DNA of 64,000 bases from Nakamurella lactea DSM 19367 (GCF_000426645.1 NZ_AUFT01000007.1:1-64000); one strand, 5' to 3'. Counted from the stretch's first letter, positions 24,387-33,175 are shown. Numbers and translations: made by a program. Notes: generated by a model from the sequence alone, not told the origin.

Positions 24387-25069
24387 CGCCCGCGTCCCCG
24401 AACCCAAAGGAACCCAGTCGGCGTGCACTGCTCCGCATCGTCGGAGCGGCAGGTCTGGCAACCCTGGCCGCCTGCACCAGCAGTCCGCCCAGCCGGCCCG
24501 ATACGACCGGATCGACAGAGAGCGACACTGCGGTGAGCGATGCGCCAGCGAGTCGAGTCTTGCTTGCCTACTTCTCCCGGGCCGGCGAGAACTACTGGTA
24601 TGGCAAGCGTCGCACTCTCAAGACGGGCAACACGGAAGTTCTCGCCCAGCTGATCGCCGCGCGCATCGGATGCGACACCCACCGAATCGAGGCCGCGGAT
24701 CCGTACCCGAACGGGTACGACGACACCGTCGCCCGCAACGTCCGGGAACAGGACGCTGGTGCCAGGCCAGAGATCGCCAACCCGCTGCCCGACCTGATCG
24801 GGTACCGCGTCGTGATCCTGGCCTCGCCGATCTGGAACGTGCGGCCGCCGATGATCATGACCACCTTCGTCGAAGCGGTCGACCTCGCCGGTAAGACCAT
24901 CCACCCGGTGACAACGCACGCCATGAGCGGGCTCGGTCGAGCGCCGGCGATCTACGCGGCCGCCGCACCCACCGCAGTACTCGGCCCGGGTCTTGCCGTC
25001 CAGGGTGAACGGGTCAACCAGGCTGACGACGAAATCACCGCCTGGGTCCGGTCGGTCGCCGCCCGGTGA
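24383..25069 (+). CDS. Tat-exported flavodoxin lipoprotein
   Basis: A 228-aa protein with a twin-arginine signal (SRRALLRIVGAAGLATLAAC) ending in a lipobox Cys near residue 32, then a flavodoxin domain: LLAYFSRAGENYWYG (FMN phosphate loop), GNTEVLAQLIAARIG, VILASPIWNVRPPMIMTTFVE. Export through Tat fits a folded FMN protein anchored outside the membrane. It overlaps the aldo/keto reductase by ATGA and closes the operon. Flavodoxin lipoproteins are often found beside AKRs; the electron partner is not known. Confidence 0.87.
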   Translation: MTPASPNPKEPSRRALLRIVGAAGLATLAACTSSPPSRPDTTGSTESDTAVSDAPASRVLLAYFSRAGENYWYGKRRTLKTGNTEVLAQLIAARIGCDTHRIEAADPYPNGYDDTVARNVREQDAGARPEIANPLPDLIGYRVVILASPIWNVRPPMIMTTFVEAVDLAGKTIHPVTTHAMSGLGRAPAIYAAAAPTAVLGPGLAVQGERVNQADDEITAWVRSVAAR

Positions 25070-25101
25070 GTCTCGGCCACTGCCCTCCGGGTCCGCCGGC
25101 G

Positions 25102-26034
25102 TCAGCGCCAGAACTCGATGAGCTGCTCGGCGACGGCGGTGCCCTGCTCGTAACCGGCTCGGGCAGCGGGCGGACGCAGCGACGGGTTCATCGAATTGGC
25201 GCCGAACATGTGCTCGGAGTTGCTGTCCGGGAAGATCGTCTCCGCCCTGCTGCCGCCCGCGCGCAGTTCGTCGAGCTGAGTCGCGAGGGCCATGCCCCAT
25301 TCCGGCGGATGCCGTGATCGGCCGCCGAACGGCGAGACCACCAGCACCCGACCGTAACCGGTTGCCAGATCGGCATTCTCGTTGCGCCGGTAGCCGCCGT
25401 CGATGTATCGGTGATCGCCGATCCGGTAGGGCAGGCCGCTGGAACAGCTGGCGGCGACGGCATCCGCCAGCTCGACTCCGCTCTGCCGGTCGAAGACCAC
25501 CGGTTCACCGGTTTCGGCATCGACCGCGGTGATGAGCACCGATCGCTCCGGCCAGCGCCGGCTGGGCAGCCGGGCCGCGACGGTAGCGCGCCACTGGGCG
25601 TGCCAGGAGCCGTCCGACGCGGCATCCAACTCGAGTGCCGCCGTGGCCATTCTGCGCCGCATGTCGGGTGCGTCCTTCGCGGAGGCGATGATCTTGTTCG
25701 TTCGCTCCAAGTGGTTCACCGCAGCGCTTCTCGGCGCACGCCCGGGGTCGGATCCCACCGTAGGAGTCCGTTGCCGGGGAGTAGCGGCAAGGATCGCGGC
25801 AAGCAGTTCGGTCGGGGTCGCGCCGGCCAGTTGGGCGGCCGTGGTCGAGCCGGCCGACGTCCCGATGGTCAAGTCGGCTGTGGTGACGTCCAACCCGGCA
25901 TCGAACAGGCCGGCGACGACGCCGATCAGCCAGGCGTTGCCGGTGGATCCGCCGCCGCCCAGGACGAGTGCGCGTTCACCGGTGGTGGATTGAGCAGGGG
26001 GGAATTGCGGAGTTGAGGAAGGTGAAGTGTTCAT
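25102..26034 (-). CDS. Patatin-like phospholipase
   Basis: A 310-aa patatin-fold lipase: oxyanion-hole loop LGGGGSTGNAWLIG, nucleophile elbow IGTSAGSTTAAQ (Ser of GTSAG, about residue 60) and catalytic Asp in YIDGGYRRNENADL. No signal peptide is seen. It is convergent with the flavodoxin gene. A 19-codon frame with a strong ribosome site lies just upstream. It probably acts on acyl lipids; the specificity is unknown. Confidence 0.92.
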   Translation of the reverse strand: MNTSPSSTPQFPPAQSTTGERALVLGGGGSTGNAWLIGVVAGLFDAGLDVTTADLTIGTSAGSTTAAQLAGATPTELLAAILAATPRQRTPTVGSDPGRAPRSAAVNHLERTNKIIASAKDAPDMRRRMATAALELDAASDGSWHAQWRATVAARLPSRRWPERSVLITAVDAETGEPVVFDRQSGVELADAVAASCSSGLPYRIGDHRYIDGGYRRNENADLATGYGRVLVVSPFGGRSRHPPEWGMALATQLDELRAGGSRAETIFPDSNSEHMFGANSMNPSLRPPAARAGYEQGTAVAEQLIEFWR

Positions 26035-26079
26035 CGGAGTCGCCTTTCGCGGATGCGGTGGTGGCGCTCCCGGTGGCGA

Positions 26080-26139
26080 CTAACTCAGTCGCGCGATCGT
26101 GGACTGCGGGGGACCGCCCACTGTGGATACTGCGTTCAT
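26080..26139 (-). CDS. Possible 19-aa leader peptide
   Basis: A 20-codon frame (MNAVSTVGGPPQSTIARLS, stop TAG) is preceded by AGGAGGTGAG, the best ribosome site in the window, 6 bases before the ATG. It lies 45 bp upstream of the patatin gene. Such frames can be translated leaders or small proteins. The evidence is the ribosome site and position only. Confidence 0.35.
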   Translation of the reverse strand: MNAVSTVGGPPQSTIARLS

Positions 26140-26399
26140 GGGGGGCTCACCTCCTGCCGATGGGTCACGATCGCGACAACGCTAACACGGCGCCATCCGC
26201 TCCATCTCACCCGTGAAGCGCGATGTTGCGGGACGATCTGCGACCGGGGAGTTGACCTCCGGCCAGCGATGGCGCCGGAACCCCACCGGTGAGAGTGTCG
26301 GATCGCGGCCGGGCCGTTCGTAGACAGAGCGAGCGGCCGCCCAGCGGGCGCCACCACCGACCCGGCGCTCGCTGCGCCGCCAGACATGAGGAGCCGAAG
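26140..26399. other. Intergenic, no gene seen
   Basis: Divergent space between the leader-patatin unit and the LLM gene. Only out-of-frame short frames are seen on both strands, and no clear palindrome or promoter pair could be picked out by eye. Confidence 0.4.
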
Positions 26400-27206
26400 A
26401 TGACACGTCCGATCCGATTCGGGGTCGTCACCCCCGTACTGACCGACCTGCCCAGCTGGCGAGATCAGGTGCGGCGCATCGCCGACAGCGGCTTCTCCAC
26501 ACTGCTGATGCCCGACGTCCCCGACATGCAGCCCGCATTCGCCCCGACGCTGGCGCTGGCCGCCGCGGACACCGATCTGCGGGTCGGCACCTGGGTGTGC
26601 GCCTCGCCGTTGCGTACCGCCAAGATCGCCGCGTGGGAGGCACACTCGCTGTCGGTGCTCACCGAGGGTCGCTTCGAACTGGGCATCGGCGCCGGGCGCC
26701 CCGGGATCAACGACCTGGCCCGCGAGTTCGGGATGCCCGCACTCTCACCTGGCGAGCGGCTGGACCGGATACGGGACACCGTGATCGCGCTGCGCGAGCT
26801 CGACGGCGACGACCGGCACACGCCGGTGGCGATGGCCGTTCGCGGGCCGAAGGCGCAGGCGCTGGCCGCCGAGTTCGCCGACACCGTCACCTTCGTCGGG
26901 ACACCCGACGACACCCGCGGCGACATCGAGGGGCTGGCCCGGGGGTTCCGGGCCGACCGAGACGTCGAACTCGCGCTGCACGTCTCGGTCGTCGGCGACG
27001 GAGTCGCGCCGTTCATGGCGCTCCCGACCATCGACACGGCCGCCCTGCAGGCCGCGGGCTCGCTGCTGACGCTGCCCGACGACCCGTCGGCAGCCACCGA
27101 GGAGATCCTGCGCCGACGGGACGAACTCGGGTTCTCCTACTTCGTTTTCGGCGCAAGGTTCGCCGAGACCCTCGCTCCCGTCGTCGCGGAGTTGGCTGGA
27201 CGATGA
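26400..27206 (+). CDS. LLM-class flavin/F420-dependent oxidoreductase
   Basis: A 268-aa luciferase-like monooxygenase-fold enzyme. It begins MTRPIRFGVVTPVLTDLPSW and has the typical TLLMPDVP, LRVGTWVCASPLRTAKIAAWEAHSLSVLTEGRFELGIGAG (in parts) and GFSYFVFGARFAETLAPVV. It is shorter than the usual 300-350 residues, as in one actinobacterial TIGR-type subfamily. ATG 26400 follows GAGCCGAAG. A scrap of a paralogue lies at 10149-10229. The substrate and flavin (FMN or F420) are not resolved. Confidence 0.88.
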   Translation: MTRPIRFGVVTPVLTDLPSWRDQVRRIADSGFSTLLMPDVPDMQPAFAPTLALAAADTDLRVGTWVCASPLRTAKIAAWEAHSLSVLTEGRFELGIGAGRPGINDLAREFGMPALSPGERLDRIRDTVIALRELDGDDRHTPVAMAVRGPKAQALAAEFADTVTFVGTPDDTRGDIEGLARGFRADRDVELALHVSVVGDGVAPFMALPTIDTAALQAAGSLLTLPDDPSAATEEILRRRDELGFSYFVFGARFAETLAPVVAELAGR

Positions 27207-27235
27207 TCCCACCGCCCGATCGGTGGACCCAGGGA

Positions 27236-28018
27236 TCAGGGACTGTGGAACTGCACCGACAAACCGCAGTCGACCGCCACCGTCGCGCCGGTGATCGCGC
27301 TGGACCGCCGGTCCAGCAGGAAAGTCACCACCTCGGCCACCTCGTCGGGCTCAGCAATCCGCCCCAGCGGGATCGACGAGGCCACCTCGGCCAGCGCAGC
27401 GGCCGGATGCGGTTGGCCGGCCAGCCAGTCGTCGACCAACTGGGTGCGGGTCCACCCCGGCGCGACGGCATTGACCCGGATGCCAGCAGGCCCGAGCTCG
27501 ACAGCGAGACTGCGAGTCAGTCCCTCCACCCCGGCCTTGGCGGCGGCATACGGAAACATCCCGGGAATGGTGAGCCGGGAATGGAGCGAGGAGATCGTCA
27601 CGATCGAGCCGGCAGTACTTTGTCGCAGCTGCGGCAGGACTGCCCGGCAGCACTGCCATATCGCCTTCAGGTCGACGGCGAAAAACGAGTCCCATTCGTC
27701 TTCAGACATCTCCAGCACGTCGAAATAGGCGTTGACCCCGGCAGATGTCACCAGACCGTCGATCCGGCCGAACCGTTCGACAGCCCGACCTATCGCGCCG
27801 TCGAGCTGCCCGCCGTCGGTCACGTCGACCCGTGCGGTCAGCATCGACGCGGATGGCGGAAGCCGATCGGCAAGAGCGTCAAGTGCGTCGCCGTCGCGGT
27901 CGAGGGCGACCAGGTCCCATCCCGTTGACGCCAGTGTCCGGCATACGGCCGCGCCGATCCCGTTGCCGGCTCCGGTCACCACCGCCACCGGACGACTGTC
28001 GACCGAATGTCCGCTCAC
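27236..28018 (-). CDS. SDR family oxidoreductase
   Basis: A 260-aa short-chain dehydrogenase: cofactor motif VVTGAGNGIGAAV, Asp after the second strand (LVALDRDG, NAD preference), TSAGVNAY in place of NNAG, catalytic Ser in ITISS-like TISSLHS, and YAAAKAG with the Tyr and Lys. Its ATG overlaps the stop of the alpha-galactosidase gene, so the pair is co-translated. An NAD-linked galactose dehydrogenase acting on the released sugar is a reasonable hypothesis, not proven. Confidence 0.9.
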   Translation of the reverse strand: MSGHSVDSRPVAVVTGAGNGIGAAVCRTLASTGWDLVALDRDGDALDALADRLPPSASMLTARVDVTDGGQLDGAIGRAVERFGRIDGLVTSAGVNAYFDVLEMSEDEWDSFFAVDLKAIWQCCRAVLPQLRQSTAGSIVTISSLHSRLTIPGMFPYAAAKAGVEGLTRSLAVELGPAGIRVNAVAPGWTRTQLVDDWLAGQPHPAAALAEVASSIPLGRIAEPDEVAEVVTFLLDRRSSAITGATVAVDCGLSVQFHSP

Positions 28019-30201
28019 TTGTCCACCCCCGATCCGTCGACGCCCCGCGGACTGATGGACGGCTCCGGTGTGCAGGGCCGCTCGGCGTCCGTCGTGCGTT
28101 CCAAGACGACCAGGCGGCTGGCGTAGTCGCCGGCCAACTGCACGCGTAGCCCTCGGGTGCGCAGAAGTGCGCCGGACGCCAGTAGAGCCGGTTGTTCGGC
28201 ATCGGGATCGCTGACGATCCGGTACTGGCCAGCATCTTCCAGGCCGTTGATGCGGACGAACTGCGTGCGGCGCAGGGCATGCACCGTCGGCGCGAGGACG
28301 AAGACGGCTGCTCGGTCGCCGTCGGCAGATACGTAGCCCACGGCTGACGTCTCGTCCTCGGAGGTCGGCAGCCGATATCGGTGGCCGAGCTGGACCAGAT
28401 CACGGATGTCCTTGTACTGCTCGACGAATGCGCGTGCCGCCGTCAGCTGCGGACCGTCCCACGCCGCCAGGTCGCCACCCAGACCAAGGACACCGGTCAT
28501 CGCCACGTGGAAGCGAAATTCCAGCGGAATGCTGCGATCGCTGAGCCCGCCCGGACTGTCGGTCACCCAGCAGGCCATCGTCGACGCCGGGTTCGCCCGG
28601 GTGTAACCGTCCTGGATGCCGATCCGATCAACGGCGTCGGTGTTGTCGCTGGGCCAGACCCAGTGCACCGCGCCGAGGGTCGCCAGGTCGGCGCGGCCGC
28701 CGCCGGAGGCGCAGGACTCCAGTTGCAGATCGGGGAATCGCTCGGAGAGCCTGCGCCACACCTCGTGGACGCCGCGGGCGTGCTCGATCCACGAGCCGGC
28801 ACCGGTCGCGGTTGCCGCCTGATACAGCGGCCGGTTCATATCCCATTTGAGATAGTCGATCCCGGCCTCCTCGACGTGCCGGCCGATGGTCTCGACCGCC
28901 CAGTCCCGCACCTCGTCACTGGTGAAATCGAGGACGAACTTGTTGCCCACCAACAAGGGTGGCCGGTTCGGCCATCGGTAGATCCAGTCCGGATGCTCGC
29001 GGTACAGGGTGGCGTCCGGATTGACCATCTCGGGTTCGAACCACACCCCGAATCGCATCCCGAGCGCGTGGACAGCGTCGGACAGGCCGCGGAGGCCGTT
29101 CGGGAACTTGGTGGTGTCGGTGTGCCAGTCACCCAGCCCGTTGTTGTGTTCGGATCCCGGCCGGAACCAGCCGTCGTCGATGACGAACAGCTCGACCCCG
29201 ACCTCGGCGGCCCGTTCGGCCAGGCGGATCTGGTGCTGCTCGGTCACGTCGAAGTAGGTGGCTTCCCAGGAGTTGTACAGAACAGGCCGCGGCTGGTCGG
29301 CATCACGCAGCACCACGTTGCGCTGGAAGTGATGCCAGCTCCGGCTGGTCGCATCGTGTCCGTCGGGGCTGTAGAGGCCGGCGATGTCGGGCAGCTCGAT
29401 GCGGCCTCCGGCGGGGATGTCGGTGCGCAGGTCGTGATCGTTGAGGCCGGCGGTCACCGTCAAGCTGTGGTCGTGATCCAACTGGGTGGTCGCCTTCCAG
29501 GAGCCGCTCCAGGCGATCGCCAGACTCCACACCTCACCCTTGTCCTCCGACGCCCCTGCATCGAGCGAGAGCCATGGCAGCGCAGTGTGTCCGGGGATCC
29601 CGGCGCGCGACTCGATGACGTGTTTGCCGAGCGGTAGGCGATGCCGGCTGTGCTGGGTCTCTGCGCCGTAGGCTCCGCTGAGATCGGACTGGAACCAGTG
29701 GGGCCGGTGCGGTGGCGTCCAGCCGGCGCTCGCCCCGCGCAACAGTCGTACCGGCCCGTCACCGTCGTTGACGATCGTCAGCCCGCGGACGATGACGTCG
29801 TACTCGGCGTAGACCCGGTACCGCAGGTGCAGCCGGACCGGGTAGCTGCTGTCCGCGAGGACAATCTCCAGCTCGTCCGCCGAGACCTGTACGTCACTGA
29901 CCTCCAGTTCCAGGTCCACCGCACCGTCAGGCAGCTGGAGCATCACGGCGATTTCGTCGTGCCGGGCACCGCCGTGCACGGCCAGTTCTTCGGCACCGGC
30001 CCGTGGCGACGGGTAGGTACTCGACGGAACTGTCGTCACCGGCGGCTCGGCGATCAGCACTGCCAGATCACCCTCGTCGATCGGTCCGCCCCAGTGCAAG
30101 TGACGGACCGGAGTGCCTGGCCCACCCAAGGCCAACGCATAGCTTGATCGGGCGGTGCTGAGCAGGTAGGTGGAGTCGTCCGCCAGCGCTCGAATGGCCA
30201 T
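28015..30201 (-). CDS. GH36 alpha-galactosidase
   Basis: A 728-aa glycoside hydrolase of family 36, which releases terminal alpha-galactose from oligosaccharides such as raffinose and melibiose. N-terminal beta-sandwich (1-310) then TIM barrel with FVIDDGWF, GVWFEPEMVNPDATLYREHPDW, the nucleophile in YLKWDMNR (D454), and the acid/base region WPSDNTDAVDR (about 517-526). The last 100 residues form the usual C-terminal beta domain. No signal peptide, so the sugar is taken up first. Start ATG 30201 (MAIRALADD) is close to the frame limit. It is coupled to an SDR downstream. Confidence 0.93.
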   Translation of the reverse strand: MAIRALADDSTYLLSTARSSYALALGGPGTPVRHLHWGGPIDEGDLAVLIAEPPVTTVPSSTYPSPRAGAEELAVHGGARHDEIAVMLQLPDGAVDLELEVSDVQVSADELEIVLADSSYPVRLHLRYRVYAEYDVIVRGLTIVNDGDGPVRLLRGASAGWTPPHRPHWFQSDLSGAYGAETQHSRHRLPLGKHVIESRAGIPGHTALPWLSLDAGASEDKGEVWSLAIAWSGSWKATTQLDHDHSLTVTAGLNDHDLRTDIPAGGRIELPDIAGLYSPDGHDATSRSWHHFQRNVVLRDADQPRPVLYNSWEATYFDVTEQHQIRLAERAAEVGVELFVIDDGWFRPGSEHNNGLGDWHTDTTKFPNGLRGLSDAVHALGMRFGVWFEPEMVNPDATLYREHPDWIYRWPNRPPLLVGNKFVLDFTSDEVRDWAVETIGRHVEEAGIDYLKWDMNRPLYQAATATGAGSWIEHARGVHEVWRRLSERFPDLQLESCASGGGRADLATLGAVHWVWPSDNTDAVDRIGIQDGYTRANPASTMACWVTDSPGGLSDRSIPLEFRFHVAMTGVLGLGGDLAAWDGPQLTAARAFVEQYKDIRDLVQLGHRYRLPTSEDETSAVGYVSADGDRAAVFVLAPTVHALRRTQFVRINGLEDAGQYRIVSDPDAEQPALLASGALLRTRGLRVQLAGDYASRLVVLERTTDAERPCTPEPSISPRGVDGSGVDK

Positions 30202-30228
30202 GTGGGAGATGAAATCACATTTCGATCC

Positions 30229-30795
30229 CTAAAGGCCCGCACCGGTCACTGTGACCTGATCCTCGGCGAACCGCACTCGGAAGATCGCCGGCATGGGCAT
30301 CGCCGTGCAGAACGCCCAATCAATACCGGGAACCCCGAACCCGACGAGGGCCCTGGCGACGAACGTGCCATGACTACCGACGACTACGACCTGATCGTGG
30401 TGATCGTCGGCCAACAAGGTCAGCACGGCGACGGCCCGAACGGTGAGGTCCTGCAGACTCTCTGCGCCGGATCGGGCCGTCGTCGGACTTGCCCAGCTTT
30501 CGGCGTAATCCTGGGCGTATCCGGGGTGGGGTGTGATTCCGGAATCCCATTCCCGCAGTTCGTGTTCGACTCCAACGGTGAGGCCGAGGGCCAGGGCCAG
30601 CGGCCGCACAGTCTGGACCGCCCGTAGGTACGGACTCGAGACGACCGTGGTCGGAATCCGAGCGGACAGCTCACGAACAAGCCCGTGTGCCTGCAGGTTG
30701 CCCTCTGCCGTCAACGGCCGCTGGAACTCGCTCGGGCCGTCTGGCTTCGACGGCACTGAGCGCGCATGACGGACGAGAACGACTTCCGAATTCAT
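30229..30795 (-). CDS. Histidine phosphatase family protein
   Basis: A 188-aa phosphoglycerate-mutase-like phosphatase. The RHG-type motif is VVLVRHARSVPSKPDGPSEFQRPLT, with the phosphohistidine; then VVSSPYLRAVQTVRPLA, ELREWDSG and the second His in VVVVGSHGTFVARAL. Start is ATG 30795 (MNSEVV) or 30807 (MVLRMNSEVV). It ends 27 bp before the alpha-galactosidase start, on the same strand. Substrate unknown. Confidence 0.88.
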   Translation of the reverse strand: MNSEVVLVRHARSVPSKPDGPSEFQRPLTAEGNLQAHGLVRELSARIPTTVVSSPYLRAVQTVRPLALALGLTVGVEHELREWDSGITPHPGYAQDYAESWASPTTARSGAESLQDLTVRAVAVLTLLADDHHDQVVVVGSHGTFVARALVGFGVPGIDWAFCTAMPMPAIFRVRFAEDQVTVTGAGL

Positions 30796-30950
30796 TCGCA
30801 GTACCATACGTCCGGGGGTTCCTCTACGCGCGCGCAGCTTCACGAACTTGCTGGTGTCCAGCCTGCGGGGAATGGCCACGCAATGGCAGTGCGAGACGGG
30901 CAGGGTGGGCTTGCGACGGCGCACACGTGGATATTGACTCGCAGTCTCGG

Positions 30951-31640
30951 TCAGGCTGGCTTCTGGTCGCCGTTTCCGACGGTCCCATGGCCGAGGAGCG
31001 CGTCGACGAGGGAATCGCCGACGAACTGCCCATAGCGTTCCGGTGGCCAACCGCGATTGACCACGAGTAGCCGGTAGAGCTCGGGTGAGCTGTAGGCCCA
31101 CATGATCTCGCCGGCTTCCTGGACCGAAAGACCGGGCCGGAAACGGGTTTTGCCGGCGACCGTTTGGGCGACCTGGATCATCCGGGCCAGCCGGGCGGCA
31201 TCGAGCTCGGCGCCCAGCTGAGCCAGCGCGGGGTCGGTGTCGGCGGCCGCGGTCAGCAGCAGGAGCAGCGGGGCGATACGCGGTGCGACCTCGGTCGTGA
31301 GCGAGCCGAGCCCGCGCAGGATTCGGCGAGGATCGCTTTCGGCAGCTTGCATCGCGTCCGAGCGCTGCTCGGCCGGAACCGGGCCGGCACCGGTCAGCGC
31401 GTCTTGGCACATCGCACGCAAGAGTCCGGCCTTGCCCCCGAAGGACTTGTAAATCGTGTCGGTCGACGCGCTGGCGTCAGAGGCGACCGATGCGATAGTG
31501 GTTGCGGCGTAACCCTCGTGCAGGAATCGCCGCCGAGCGGCATCGATGATCGCTTCCCGGGTCCGTGCGGCTTGCTCGCGCCGACGGCTGGCGTCATATC
31601 GACGGGGCTTGACAGACTCCACAATTGACTCCATAGTCAT
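30951..31640 (-). CDS. TetR family transcriptional regulator
   Basis: A 229-aa TetR regulator with the helix-turn-helix ATTIASVASDASASTDTIYKSFGGKAGLL (about residues 45-73, quoted as ATTIASVASDASAS and TIYKSFGGK). The C-terminal domain resembles the TetR_C type with PELYRLLVVNRGW. Starts at 31640 or 31634 are possible. A palindrome lies 8 bp upstream, and the divergent NTF2/NAD-binding pair begins at 31737, so the regulator likely controls itself and that pair. Confidence 0.88.
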   Translation of the reverse strand: MTMESIVESVKPRRYDASRRREQAARTREAIIDAARRRFLHEGYAATTIASVASDASASTDTIYKSFGGKAGLLRAMCQDALTGAGPVPAEQRSDAMQAAESDPRRILRGLGSLTTEVAPRIAPLLLLLTAAADTDPALAQLGAELDAARLARMIQVAQTVAGKTRFRPGLSVQEAGEIMWAYSSPELYRLLVVNRGWPPERYGQFVGDSLVDALLGHGTVGNGDQKPA

Positions 31641-31647
31641 AGAACGA

Positions 31648-31663
31648 ATCCAGTTGACTGGAT
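31648..31663. promoter_or_regulatory. TetR-type operator
   Basis: ATCCAGT-TG-ACTGGAT is a perfect inverted repeat 8 bp upstream of the TetR start and 74 bp upstream of the divergent NTF2-like gene. Confidence 0.6.
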
Positions 31664-31736
31664 CAGATTAGAGGGACGCCGCGGCCAGACGCAAGCACCT
31701 GGCCTGTCGTCGCGGGCCAGTTCGATCGGAGGCGTC

Positions 31737-32171
31737 ATGCCGGAGCCCGTTCGACCAGCAGCACCGATCCGGGTGATTCAGCGGCTGCGCGATTCCACGA
31801 ACGCGCACGACATCGACGGCATCGTCAGCTGTTTCGCGAGCGGCTACCGCAACGAGACGCCGGCGCATCCCGCGCGTGGTTTCGTCGGCAACGATCGGGT
31901 GCGCCGCAACTGGACGCAAATCCTGGCGGCGATTCCCGACGTGTCGACCAAGATCGTCAGCTGCCTTGCTGACGGCGACACGGTCTGGTCCGAGTGGGAA
32001 CACCAGGGCACTCGTCCGGACGGTTCGGTGCACCTGATGCGCGGCGTCATCATCTTCACGGTGCGCGAAGGGCGCATCGTCGCGGCACGCTTCTTTCTGG
32101 AGCCGGTCGACGAGGCCACCGATGGGATCGACGCTGCAGTCCGGCGACAGATCAGGCCGGAAGCGTCGTGA
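31737..32171 (+). CDS. NTF2/SnoaL-like protein
   Basis: A 144-aa cone-shaped alpha+beta fold protein: VIQRLRDSTNAHDIDGIVSCFA, the FVGNDRVRRNWTQILAAIPD segment, and strands SEWEHQGTRPDGS and RGVIIFTVREGRIVAARFF. Such proteins act as polyketide cyclases, hydrolases or isomerases. Its TGA overlaps the GTG of the next gene (GTGA). Reaction unknown. Confidence 0.85.
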   Translation: MPEPVRPAAPIRVIQRLRDSTNAHDIDGIVSCFASGYRNETPAHPARGFVGNDRVRRNWTQILAAIPDVSTKIVSCLADGDTVWSEWEHQGTRPDGSVHLMRGVIIFTVREGRIVAARFFLEPVDEATDGIDAAVRRQIRPEAS

Positions 32172-33040
32172 GCAGTCGGGTGCTCGTCGCCGGCGGCACC
32201 GGCCGGCTGGGCACGCTGGTGGTCACCTACCTCGCTTCTCGTGGCGTGCAGGTCCGGGTGATGACCCGCGACCCGGCCCGGGCTGCCCACTTGTCCGGCA
32301 ACAACATCGAGATCGTCCTCGGCGATGTGCGTGATCCAACGACCACAGCGGCGGCAGTTGCGGGTGTCCAGACAGCGGTCTCCGCAGTGCACGGGTTCGC
32401 CGGTCCCGGCCATATTTCCCCCGCCTCGGTGGATCGGGACGGCAACATCACCCTCACCCAGGTGGCCCGCGCTGCCGGTGCCGATGTCGTGCTCATGTCC
32501 GGCGTCGTCCCCGCATCGGACAGCCCGATGGAGTTGTTCCGCATGAAACATGCCGCGGAGGTAGCGCTCACCGCCAGTGCGGTGCCGGCCACCGTGGTGC
32601 GGGCGACCGCCTTCCTTGAGCTGTGGATCGACCTGCTGCGCCGAACCGCGGGCCGGGCACATAGACCGCTGGTCTTCGGGCGCGGACAGAACCCGATCAA
32701 CTTCGTCTCCGTGCGTGACGTCGCCGCACTCGTCGAACGCGTCGTCACCGACCAGACGACCCGGGGTCAAACGCTGGAGATCGGCGGACCCGACAACCTC
32801 ACCCTCGACCAGCTCGCCTGGATGGTCGCGGGCAACCGCGCGCATCGCACCTCCCCCAGGCACGTTCCTCGCGCGGCGCTACACATCATGGCCGCCACCG
32901 TCGGACGGATCCGCCCGGAACTCGGTCGCCAAGCGCGGGCGGCAATCGCCATGGACCGCAACGACATGACCTACGTTGGCGATGCTGTCCGTATCCGGTT
33001 CCCTGACCTGCCCTGCACCTCCGCCGGAGACCTGCTATGA
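32168..33040 (+). CDS. NAD(P)-binding NmrA-like protein
   Basis: A 290-aa atypical SDR: RVLVAGGTGRLGTLVVTYLA (GxxGxxG nucleotide loop), VRVMTRDPARA (Arg favouring NADP), then IEIVLGDVRDPTTTAAAVAG and VVLMSGVVPASDSPMELFRMKHAAEVAL (in parts). The catalytic Tyr-xxx-Lys is replaced, as in NmrA-type sensors or reductases. The start is GTG 32168, since the upstream open frame lies inside the NTF2-like gene. The pair is likely under the TetR regulator. Confidence 0.87.
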   Translation: MSSRVLVAGGTGRLGTLVVTYLASRGVQVRVMTRDPARAAHLSGNNIEIVLGDVRDPTTTAAAVAGVQTAVSAVHGFAGPGHISPASVDRDGNITLTQVARAAGADVVLMSGVVPASDSPMELFRMKHAAEVALTASAVPATVVRATAFLELWIDLLRRTAGRAHRPLVFGRGQNPINFVSVRDVAALVERVVTDQTTRGQTLEIGGPDNLTLDQLAWMVAGNRAHRTSPRHVPRAALHIMAATVGRIRPELGRQARAAIAMDRNDMTYVGDAVRIRFPDLPCTSAGDLL

Positions 33041-33175
33041 CGCCTTGTCGATCTCAGGTGCGCCACCCCGTCGCCCTTGGTGGTTCTGTACGGCCTGACG
33101 ATGTATCGCCAGGTGGATGACGGCGATGACCATCAGCACCACCAGACAGGAATAGAACACCGGCCACGTGAGCAT
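33035..33175 (-). CDS. Small single-pass membrane protein
   Basis: A 46-aa frame: MLTWPVFYSCLVVLMVIAV then IHLAIHR and a charged tail ending DKAS. One clear membrane helix followed by basic residues gives a membrane-anchored, cytosolic-tail topology. Its stop overlaps the convergent NmrA-like gene by 6 bp. It starts 24 bp after the end of the upstream nucleotidyltransferase gene on the same strand, so it may be its co-transcribed partner. No family recognised. Confidence 0.5.
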   Translation of the reverse strand: MLTWPVFYSCLVVLMVIAVIHLAIHRQAVQNHQGRRGGAPEIDKAS

